A DNA stretch of 16,173 bases from WTJY01 sp041568735 (GTDB lineage Bacteria; Chloroflexota; Anaerolineae; Promineifilales; Promineifilaceae): assembly GCA_041568735.1 (NCBI GenBank), contig JBFFZG010000084.1, forward strand, positions 1-16,173, read 5' to 3'. A program made the position numbers and the translations under genes. Under the pieces are notes generated by a model. That model saw only the letters and a list, made by a program, of their open reading frames with translations. It did no database searches and was not told the DNA's origin. Position 1 is the stretch's first letter. Every line of letters starts with the position of its first letter. Below, piece after piece: positions 1-6,119 of the stretch.

Positions 1-553
1 AGAAGATGGCGCAGGCTTCGACGCCCCAGTGGTCTTCGGCCGTATAGGCCCCTTTCTGCCCGTTGTACCAGACGATCAGGACGAGAATGATGCCGATCAG
101 GACATGCAGGGCGTGCATCCCGGTCATAGCGAAGAAAACCGCGCCGAAGGCACCGTCGCTCGGGCGGATGTGCACTTCGCCGGCCAGCCCCCACTCGACA
201 AAAACAACGCCGAGGAGAAAGACGAGACCGAAGAGGGCGGTCATCAGCATGCTGAAGGAGAACTGCCCCTTTTTGTCGTGGGCGATGGCCACCTCGGCCC
301 GGTTCATGAAGACGCTGCTGAGCAGGAGGACGGCTGTAAAGAGGAGCGCCGGCCCCTGGGCCAGGTCCGGCCGGGTGATCCCATGCTCGAGATCTCGCCA
401 GAGATAAAAGCGGGTCGCCAGCAGAGCCAGGAAGAGAAAGGACTCGGAAAAACAGAACAGCCAGAGCCCCAGCCGATTCATCTTAATCTGCTCGGTCCGG
501 GTCGGCTCCATCGGATTGTGCAGTTCGTGGTGGTCGTGGGCGACGGCGCTCAT
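1..553 (-). CDS. coxC: Cytochrome c oxidase subunit III (3' end outside window)
   Basis: Integral membrane subunit of the aa3-type terminal oxidase, which packs against subunit I. The 184 visible residues begin MSAVAHDHHELHNP and include the helix FCFSESFLFLALLATRFYLW with the conserved SES glutamate, the FMNRAEVAI segment and GMHALHVLIG, the family's G-x-H-x-L-H-V signature. The frame is still open at the left edge, in VEACAIF. Family members usually run about 200 residues, so only a final stretch of about 20 residues should be missing. The ATG overlaps the stop of the upstream small subunit gene as TGATG, which indicates translational coupling. It is the last visible gene of the coxB-coxA-subunit IV-coxC operon. 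Identification is from motifs and gene order. Confidence 0.93.
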   Translation of the reverse strand, partial: MSAVAHDHHELHNPMEPTRTEQIKMNRLGLWLFCFSESFLFLALLATRFYLWRDLEHGITRPDLAQGPALLFTAVLLLSSVFMNRAEVAIAHDKKGQFSFSMLMTALFGLVFLLGVVFVEWGLAGEVHIRPSDGAFGAVFFAMTGMHALHVLIGIILVLIVWYNGQKGAYTAEDHWGVEACAIF

Positions 554-762
554 CAGTGCTGTTCCTCCGGATTCCACAGGCGGCCAATATTCATGAAGAC
601 CTGCATGATGATGCCGCCTTTCACGATCGCCAGCAGGAGCAGCAGGATCGCCGACGGCAGATAAACGGCGACCAGAAATTCGATGATGGTCAGCACAGCC
701 AGGGTGATGGCCGCGATATTTCCTCGCCGGAAGACAGAACTCGGTTGCGTCTTTTCGGTCAC
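553..762 (-). CDS. Small cytochrome c oxidase subunit IV-type membrane protein
   Basis: A 69-residue protein with a charged N-terminus (MTEKTQPSSVFRRG) and two predicted membrane helices, about residues 14-35 and 36-58. The second carries IVKGGIIMQVFMNIGRLW, resembling the K-x(6-7)-FMH-L segment of prokaryotic COX4/CtaF-like subunits. Its place between coxA and coxC is where this small subunit usually lies. It has no cofactor ligands and is thought to help assemble or stabilise the complex. The start is GTG at 762, preceded by GAGGAG seven bases upstream. A 22-bp palindrome lies between the coxA stop and this ribosome site. The stop overlaps the coxC start. Assignment rests on context and helix pattern more than sequence identity. 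Confidence 0.8.
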   Translation of the reverse strand: MTEKTQPSSVFRRGNIAAITLAVLTIIEFLVAVYLPSAILLLLLAIVKGGIIMQVFMNIGRLWNPEEQH

Positions 763-790
763 GTCGTAACTCCTCGATACTCGAATTTAA

Positions 791-812
791 GCGGCGGCCG
801 GCCGGCCGCCGC
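791..812. repeat. 22-bp perfect GC palindrome between coxA and the subunit IV gene
   Basis: Starts GCGGCGGCC, centre GGCC, ends GGCCGCCGC; every base of the left half pairs with the right half. It lies 10 bases after the coxA stop and 28 bases before the GTG of the next gene. In the transcript it would form a very stable hairpin followed by UUAAAUUCG, too U-poor for a classical terminator. It may protect coxA mRNA or set the ratio of coxA to downstream subunits; this role is an inference. Confidence 0.75.
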
Positions 813-822
813 GCGCAAGATC

Positions 823-2712
823 TTAATCGCCGGAGGTCGGGATGACATAGGTCGACCCTTCGAGACCGTAATCATACGGGTCGCCGATCACCTGCAGCGG
901 GCCTTCGTAGTTAAACTCGGGCAGCGGGGATGCCGTCTGGAACTCGGGCGACCGGGATCCCCACGGATTGGCCGGGGCCAGCTCGCGAGCCCGCAGGCTG
1001 GAAATCAGGTTGAAGAGCATGATCAGGATCGACCAGGCGATGGCCAGCGTGGCCACCGTGATCAGCGCCTGCTCGGTGTTGATTCCCAGGTCCGGGCCGT
1101 AATCGGCGATGCGCCGGCGCATGCCCAGGAGACCGGTCCGCATCTGGGTGAGCGACATGACCCAGAAACCGGGCACCATGATCCAGAAGTGCAGCTTGCC
1201 CAGCGCCTCGTTGTACATCCGCCCGGTAATCTTCGGCCACCAGTAGTAGATGGCGGCGAAGAAGGGGAAGATGAAGCCGCCGAAAATGGTGGCATGGAAG
1301 TGACCGACGACGAAATAGGTGTCGTGCAGGGGCATATCGGTGGCGATGGTGCCCAAAATCGGGCCGCTGAGCCCGCCGAGCAGGAAGACCGAAATCGCCC
1401 CAAGCACGAAGAGCATCGGCGTCGGGAAGCGGAGCTTGCCTTCCCAGATCGTGGCCACCCAGCTGAAGAATTTCACGCCGGTCGGCACGGCCACGAAGAG
1501 GGTTGAAATCATAAAGGGGATCTTCCAGGCGACCGGCATACCCGAGGTGAACATGTGGTGGGCCCAGACGATGGCCCCGACGAGGGCGATGCCGACGCTG
1601 GAGAGGGCGATCCACTTATAGCCGAAGAGCGGCTTGCGGCTGAAGACCGGCAGGAGTTCGCTGATGACCCCCAGACCGGGCAAAATCCAGACGTAGACGG
1701 CCGGATGGGAATAAAACCAGAAGAGGTGCTGGTAGAGCGTCGGATCGCCGCCGGGGACGCCGGCTGCGATGAGGGTCGGGTCGGTCACCGGGGTGAAGAA
1801 GCCGAGGCCGATCGTCCGCTGGGCGATAATCATGGTCAGGGCCAGGCCGACGGTCTGCGTGACGGTGGCCTGCAGGAATGACGCGGCCACAGCTGCCCAG
1901 ACGAAGATCGGCATGCGGAAGTAGCTCATCCCTTTGGCCCGCATCGTCACCGTCGTCACGACCATGTTGATGCCGCTGGCAATCGAGGAAAAGCCGTTCA
2001 GGTAAAAGCCCAGGAGGAACATCTGCACGCCGAGCATGGTCGTCGTCGTGCTGTGCGTCGGGTAGGCGACCCAGCCGGTGTCCCACCCCCCGAGCACGAG
2101 GCCGGAGAGGAGGACCGTGGCGGCCGGAATAGTCACCCAGTAGCTGAACGCGTTCAGGCGGGGAAACGACATGTCACTGGCCCCGATCATGACCGGCCCC
2201 AGGTAGTTGATCATGGCGCCGATCCCGGAGAAGATGGCCACGATCATAATGATCCCGTGGGCGCTGAACAGGGTGTTGTAGCTGTCGCCGGAAAGGAACT
2301 GCAGCCCCGGCATGGCCAGCTCCAGGCGGAAGATAATCGCCAGAAGACCGCCGACCAGGAGGATCAACATGCTGGAGATGCCGTACTGAATGCCGATCAC
2401 CTTGTGGTTGACGTCGACGTTGAGATAGCGAGTCCAGGCCGGCCGCCCCTGCGCGCCGTGCTTGAGATGGGTTTCCTTGCCGACGATCCACTTGAGCCAG
2501 TCGGTGAGGACCCCGGCCGCCAGCAGAAAGCCGAGGACACTGACCAGGGCCGCCAGGGTGCCGGAAGGCTCGTCCCAGGCCCCCTTCGTCGTGTCATACC
2601 CCAGGACGGTCCGCAGGCGAATCATCCCGTTGTAGACGACGAGCGCGGTGACACCCTGGCCGAGAAGCCCACGAAACAGGGCGGATGTCAGGAAATAATA
2701 GAGACCTCTCAT
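823..2712 (-). CDS. coxA: Cytochrome c oxidase subunit I, A2-type heme-copper oxidase
   Basis: Catalytic subunit that reduces O2 to water and pumps protons. At 629 residues it is longer than the core family because of about 100 N-terminal residues with two extra predicted helices (about 11-33 and 51-70). Metal ligands are intact: H152 and H473 for the low-spin heme, H471 for the high-spin heme, and H336, H385 and H386 for CuB, with Y340 placed for the His-Tyr cross-link. K-channel K414 (PTGVKFFSW) and D-channel entry D180 with N187 (ASDMSFPRLN) are present. Helix VI reads YSHPAVY, not GHPEVY, so the usual glutamate is absent and the Tyr-Ser pair marks subtype A2. GGAGG lies six bases before the ATG. 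It sits 72 bases after coxB. Confidence 0.97.
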   Translation of the reverse strand: MRGLYYFLTSALFRGLLGQGVTALVVYNGMIRLRTVLGYDTTKGAWDEPSGTLAALVSVLGFLLAAGVLTDWLKWIVGKETHLKHGAQGRPAWTRYLNVDVNHKVIGIQYGISSMLILLVGGLLAIIFRLELAMPGLQFLSGDSYNTLFSAHGIIMIVAIFSGIGAMINYLGPVMIGASDMSFPRLNAFSYWVTIPAATVLLSGLVLGGWDTGWVAYPTHSTTTTMLGVQMFLLGFYLNGFSSIASGINMVVTTVTMRAKGMSYFRMPIFVWAAVAASFLQATVTQTVGLALTMIIAQRTIGLGFFTPVTDPTLIAAGVPGGDPTLYQHLFWFYSHPAVYVWILPGLGVISELLPVFSRKPLFGYKWIALSSVGIALVGAIVWAHHMFTSGMPVAWKIPFMISTLFVAVPTGVKFFSWVATIWEGKLRFPTPMLFVLGAISVFLLGGLSGPILGTIATDMPLHDTYFVVGHFHATIFGGFIFPFFAAIYYWWPKITGRMYNEALGKLHFWIMVPGFWVMSLTQMRTGLLGMRRRIADYGPDLGINTEQALITVATLAIAWSILIMLFNLISSLRARELAPANPWGSRSPEFQTASPLPEFNYEGPLQVIGDPYDYGLEGSTYVIPTSGD

Positions 2713-2723
2713 GAATATCCTCC

Positions 2724-2738
2724 GATCAGAGTCTGATC
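2724..2738. repeat. Short inverted repeat just upstream of the coxA ribosome site
   Basis: GATCAGA and TCTGATC form a 7-bp perfect inverted repeat around one central base, directly upstream of the TCCTCC/GGAGGA ribosome-binding sequence of coxA. A hairpin here could affect translation of coxA or could be a protein site. This is sequence observation only; 7-bp repeats do arise by chance. Confidence 0.35.
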
Positions 2739-2784
2739 AGTGTCGTTCGCAGCGCGGTGAATCAGATCCAAGGGCGCGGCCGGT

Positions 2785-3690
2785 TTATCTCTGCGCGGCG
2801 CAGTATTCTGTGGGAATGTTGTTGTCGGAGCAGAACTGGCGCAGCTCATCCAGATAGTACCCTTCTTTGACGGGATCGCCGTTGGTGAAGTTGGGATCGG
2901 CCGGCAGGGCGTATTCCCCACTGACCCACTTCTGGTAGTTGGCGCTGCTCAGAACAAAGACGTTGGCGAGCATGGCCCAGTGGCTGGTGCCGCAGATCTC
3001 GGCGCAGCGGACCCGGTAAACCCCTTCGATGGTCGGGGTAAAGCGGATCTCCTGCGGCGCATAATGGAGGTCGGCGGCCGCCTGGCTGTAGCCCGCGTTG
3101 CCGAAACTGAGGGTGGCGAAGGCGGTGTTGTAGGGCAGCACATCCTGCTTCACGCGGAATTCCGGAACCCAGAAGGCGTGGATGACATCGCGCGACTGCA
3201 TCTGGAGGACGACCGGCCTGCCGACTTCGACGACGAGGCTTTCGCTGATTGAATTATCGAGGTGAGGGTAGTAAAAGGTCCAATCCCATTTAAAACCCTG
3301 GGCTCGGACCATCTGCTCGCTGCTTTTGGCGCTGACGACGTTGGTATAGAGGATCACCCCCCAGATGGCAAAGCCAATCACCAGCAGGACCGGCAGGACC
3401 GTCCAGGCGATTTCGAGGGTAGTATTGCCGTGGATATGGGGGGCATCGGTTTCATCCCCCGGCTGCTGCCGGAAAACGACAATCGTGTAAAGCAGGGGGA
3501 TGACGATGATCGAAAAGAGGAAGGCCATGAGAATAAAGTGGGCCTTGAACATCGGCTCGATCTGCGTGGCCTCGGTGCTGGCGGCCAGCGGCCGCTCAAA
3601 GAGGAACCCATCGATGACGAAATACGTCATCACCGAAGAGATGACAATCAACACGGAAATAATCGCAAAATGACGGGCGTTACGGTTCAT
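2785..3690 (-). CDS. coxB: Cytochrome c oxidase subunit II (CuA subunit)
   Basis: Accepts electrons from cytochrome c at the binuclear CuA centre and passes them to subunit I. The 301-residue product has three predicted membrane helices (about 8-28, 50-73, 93-117), one more than the classical two-helix subunit II, then the external cupredoxin domain. CuA ligands are visible: H171 in VIHAFWVPEF, then C229, C233, H237 and M240 in CAEICGTSHWAM. The aromatic entry patch GFKWDWTFYYP (132-142) is intact. There is no C-terminal cytochrome c domain; the protein ends in a short tail with two cysteines. I chose ATG 3690 because the first helix follows it directly and a promoter-like element at 3763-3791 would place the transcript start near the upstream in-frame ATG (3756). 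Its ribosome site is weak. Confidence 0.95.
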   Translation of the reverse strand: MNRNARHFAIISVLIVISSVMTYFVIDGFLFERPLAASTEATQIEPMFKAHFILMAFLFSIIVIPLLYTIVVFRQQPGDETDAPHIHGNTTLEIAWTVLPVLLVIGFAIWGVILYTNVVSAKSSEQMVRAQGFKWDWTFYYPHLDNSISESLVVEVGRPVVLQMQSRDVIHAFWVPEFRVKQDVLPYNTAFATLSFGNAGYSQAAADLHYAPQEIRFTPTIEGVYRVRCAEICGTSHWAMLANVFVLSSANYQKWVSGEYALPADPNFTNGDPVKEGYYLDELRQFCSDNNIPTEYCAAQR

Positions 3691-3762
3691 AGAGTCACGC
3701 TTTGGTTGTCTTTGAGTTGTTTTCCAGCTTGAAGAAGGGACGGCCGGCGCCGTCATTTGTAC

Positions 3763-3791
3763 ATTTTATCACAATCAAAACCGCGCCACAA
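3763..3791 (-). promoter_or_regulatory. Candidate promoter of the coxB-coxA-IV-coxC operon
   Basis: On the minus strand, TTGTGG at 3791-3786, a 17-base spacer, then TAAAAT at 3768-3763 (five of six matches to TATAAT). Expected transcription start is near 3756, giving an untranslated leader of about 65 bases to the coxB ATG at 3690. The -35 box is weak. Confidence 0.4.
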
Positions 3792-3874
3792 AGAAACCGG
3801 CCGCGGCCGGTGGGCTGACGAACGGGAATTGTACGCCAAGATCGGATTGGAGAAAAGAACGATTCCCGGCGCCG

Positions 3875-5371
3875 TCAGGCAAGCGCGGGGGGCCTTTTGT
3901 CAAACCACGGCCGGGCCTGTTCGAGCTGGCCGGCCAGCCGGAAGAGCGTCGCTTCATCGCCGAAGCGGCCGACGAACTGCAGGCCGACCGGTGTCCCTCC
4001 CTGACACCAGGCCAGGGGGACCGACATGGCCGGCTGGCCGGTGACGTTGAAGAGCGGCGTATAGGGGATGAAGTCAAAGGAGCGGCTGGCGATCGGGTTG
4101 ACGATGCCGGCCGCCTTGAGCAGCCAGCCGGCATCGAGCGGACCGAGAATGCGGATCAGCCGCTTTTCCAGATTCGACAGCTGCAGCGAGCCAATTTGAA
4201 AAGGAGGCATCGAGAGGGTCGGCGTCAGGAGCACATCGTAATCGACGAAAAAGTTGGCCACCACCTGGCTGGCGGCGAACAGCCGGCGCACCGCCAGCGT
4301 GTAATCGCTGGCTTTCAGGGCCCGGCCGAGAATCACCAGCGCCCAGGTGGACGGCTCCAGGTCATCGGCTTTGGGCCGGCGGCCGACCAGCGCCGCCGCC
4401 TCTTCGATATCGGCCCGGGTCTGGCCGGCGAGCATGGTAATGAAGGCCACGGCCAGCTCTTCGCCGCTGACTTCCGGCCGGGCTTCCTCAAGGTGATGGC
4501 CGAGCGATTCGAGCAGGTGGACGGTCTCTTCGAGTGCGGCCGTACATTCCGGATCGACCGCATGCCCCATGAACGGATGGGCGGTGTAGGCGATCCGCAG
4601 GCGGCCGGGGGGGGTCTGGACTTCGTCGAGAAACGGCCGCTCCTGGTGGGGAGCGGCGTAGGGCGCGCCAATCTCAAACCCGGCAATGGCGTCGAGCATG
4701 GCGGCGCTGTCCCGAACCGTGCGCGTCAGCACGTGTTCGATGGCGAAGCCTTCCCAGCCTTCGATCATGTACGGGCCGGTCGGCGTGCGCGCCCGGGTCG
4801 GTTTGAGCCCAAAGAGGCCGCAGCAGGAGGCGGGGATGCGAATCGAGCCGCCGCCGTCTCCCCCACCGGCCAAGGGGACCATGCCGGAGGCGACCGCCAC
4901 GGCCGAGCCGCCGCTCGATCCACCCGGCGTGCAGCTCGGATCCCAGGGATTGCGGGCCGGCCCGAACAGCGCGGGTTCGGTAAAGGGGGTGATGCCGAAC
5001 TCCGGCGTGTTCGTTTTACCCACAATCACGACCCCGCTGGCCTTGTAGCGGCGCACGATTTCGGAATCCCGGTCCGGGACATAGTTGCGCAGGAAGCGGG
5101 AGCCGCTGGACAGCGGTTGCCCGGCATAGGCGGACAGGAGGTCTTTGATGAGGAAAGGAACCCCGGTGAAGGGGCCGGCCGGCAGTTCGCCGGCCGCGGC
5201 CGTTCGCGCCTGATCGTACAGTTTGTTTACGACCGCGTTCAGCCGGGGGTTGTAGGCCTCAATGCGCTCGACGGCCGCCTCAACCAGCTCGGCCGGGGTG
5301 ATTTCACCGCCGCGAACGAGTTCGGCCAGCCCCATGCCATCGTAATTTTCGTATTCGGGGAAGTGGTTCAT
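3875..5371 (-). CDS. Amidase-signature family hydrolase
   Basis: A 498-residue serine hydrolase of the amidase signature family, which cleaves carboxamides with a Ser-cisSer-Lys triad. In the chosen numbering, Lys76 lies in VPFLIKD, cis-Ser152 in TPGGSSGGS and nucleophile Ser176 in GDGGGSIRIP. The 24-residue Ser-Ser spacing matches characterised members. The full-length domain spans nearly the whole protein and there is no signal peptide, so it is probably cytoplasmic. ATG 5371 is preceded by AGGAGG four bases upstream; an in-frame GTG at 5395 would put that ribosome site inside the coding region. It lies 184 bases upstream of coxB and is likely a separate unit. Substrate cannot be told: no GatA-specific partner genes (gatB, gatC) are in view, so it is probably not the tRNA amidotransferase subunit. 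Confidence 0.9.
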   Translation of the reverse strand: MNHFPEYENYDGMGLAELVRGGEITPAELVEAAVERIEAYNPRLNAVVNKLYDQARTAAAGELPAGPFTGVPFLIKDLLSAYAGQPLSSGSRFLRNYVPDRDSEIVRRYKASGVVIVGKTNTPEFGITPFTEPALFGPARNPWDPSCTPGGSSGGSAVAVASGMVPLAGGGDGGGSIRIPASCCGLFGLKPTRARTPTGPYMIEGWEGFAIEHVLTRTVRDSAAMLDAIAGFEIGAPYAAPHQERPFLDEVQTPPGRLRIAYTAHPFMGHAVDPECTAALEETVHLLESLGHHLEEARPEVSGEELAVAFITMLAGQTRADIEEAAALVGRRPKADDLEPSTWALVILGRALKASDYTLAVRRLFAASQVVANFFVDYDVLLTPTLSMPPFQIGSLQLSNLEKRLIRILGPLDAGWLLKAAGIVNPIASRSFDFIPYTPLFNVTGQPAMSVPLAWCQGGTPVGLQFVGRFGDEATLFRLAGQLEQARPWFDKRPPALA

Positions 5372-5450
5372 CGCGCCTCCTGCCCTGCTTTTCACCGGGG
5401 AAAGACCCGGTTCGACCGCGACACCTTCCAGGTGCGGCCGACCTGACGAG

Positions 5451-5480
5451 ATGATAGCGAAAAGGGGGCCAGTTGGCGAA
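5451..5480 (-). promoter_or_regulatory. Weak candidate promoter for the amidase gene
   Basis: Minus-strand TATCAT at 5456-5451 (five of six matches) with TTCGCC 18 bases upstream at 5480-5475. It would give a leader of about 70 bases. The -35 box is poor, so this is only a candidate. Confidence 0.25.
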
Positions 5481-5497
5481 AAAAGGAGCCGCCGGAA

Positions 5498-5761
5498 TTA
5501 TATTTCCAGGGGAGCGGCCGGCGTTCCACCCCGGCTGCGCCACCAGAAAAAGAGGCCGGCCCCACCGGCGATAAGGCTGGCGGCAGCCCCCACCCACAGC
5601 CAGCCGCTGCGACGTGGACGGCCGATGGTGATTGGATCGAGCCCTTCTTTCAGGTCTTCTTTTAACAGGGACAGCAGCGAGCGGGGAGCGATTTGGGGGA
5701 TCAGGATCTCCTTGAGATTCTGGGCCAGATGGAGAATCGAGTCGAGTTCAGGCCACAACAT
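5498..5761 (-). CDS. Small single-helix membrane protein, probable 3' part of a frameshifted gene
   Basis: An 87-residue product beginning MLWPELDSILHLAQ. Residues 1-45 look helical and soluble (leucine and lysine-rich, including SLLKEDLKEG). After a basic linker (GRPRRSG) comes one membrane helix at about 54-74, then WWRSRGG and a short tail. I do not recognise a named domain. The build, a helical head, basic linker and single helix, resembles small anti-sigma-like membrane proteins common in Chloroflexota, but no zinc-binding motif is present and no sigma factor gene is adjacent. The reading frame continues upstream of the ATG, and a single-base change in the GGGG run at 5765-5775 would join it to the small reading frame at 5748-5858. 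A weak GGGGA precedes ATG 5761, so independent translation is possible. Confidence 0.55.
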   Translation of the reverse strand: MLWPELDSILHLAQNLKEILIPQIAPRSLLSLLKEDLKEGLDPITIGRPRRSGWLWVGAAASLIAGGAGLFFWWRSRGGTPAAPLEI

Positions 5762-5858
5762 GCCGAATTCCCCGGACCAGGTCGGCGGTGGTATCCTGGC
5801 CGGCATTCAGGTTGTCGGCATGACGGGTCAAAATTTCTTCTAGGTCAAATGAGGTCAT
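5748..5858 (-). CDS. 36-codon reading frame, probable 5' fragment of the frameshifted membrane protein gene
   Basis: The product starts MTSFDLEEILTRHADNLNAG and ends RHVVA, 36 residues, with the stop 14 bases inside the downstream frame. The LEEIL-x2-HAD-x-LNAG-x-D pattern resembles the N-terminus of small Chloroflexota membrane proteins that continue into an LWPEL-like segment, which is exactly what the next frame encodes. If one G of the CCGGGGAATT run is removed, the two parts join as ADLVR-EFG-MLWPEL to give a 119-residue protein. The ribosome site before ATG 5858 is weak. It could be an independent leader-type peptide coupled to the downstream gene, but the split-gene reading is simpler. 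Confidence 0.45.
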   Translation of the reverse strand: MTSFDLEEILTRHADNLNAGQDTTADLVRGIRHVVA

Positions 5859-6119
5859 CGCATCATCTCTGGTAAAGGGCGCACCGGACCGGAAACAGGT
5901 TGGGCCAAAAGATGGCCGCAGCCCCAAGGATCTCGTGCGAGACAAACAGGAAACGGTTGGTGGAAGGCAGCCCGAAACGGAGTTTCGATCCGGTGGCGGT
6001 CGCCGCAGGGCAGCGAGCACCCCTGTCCTTCTTCACGTGATATAACAACACGCAACCGGATCGAAAGTTACTGGGAATTCGGTCTTATTTCATGGGGGCG
6101 CCTGGCGCCGGCTGCCGGT
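5859..6119. other. Intergenic region with long-range inverted repeat
   Basis: Gap of 261 bases between the deaminase-CYTH stop and the small membrane protein. It contains an 11-bp perfect inverted repeat (TTTCGATCCGG at 5983-5993 and CCGGATCGAAA at 6056-6066) and a small hairpin, CGAAAC-GGA-GTTTCG, at 5973-5987. No known riboswitch core, tRNA or convincing promoter was recognised. The reading frames here lack ribosome sites and look random. Confidence 0.4.

Noticed and set aside
556..1506. 316-codon plus-strand reading frame
   Set aside because: It is antisense to coxA and the subunit IV gene; the protein is rich in G, R, D and H with no motif, a shadow of GC-rich codon bias.
3744..3877. 12-bp direct repeat CCGGCGCCGTCA at 3744-3755 and 3866-3877
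   Set aside because: Short, GC-rich and built on a local palindrome; the second copy includes the amidase stop codon, so chance is likely.
4196..5446. 416-codon plus-strand reading frame
   Set aside because: Antisense to the amidase, which has full catalytic motifs; the shadow has low-complexity Gly-Arg composition.
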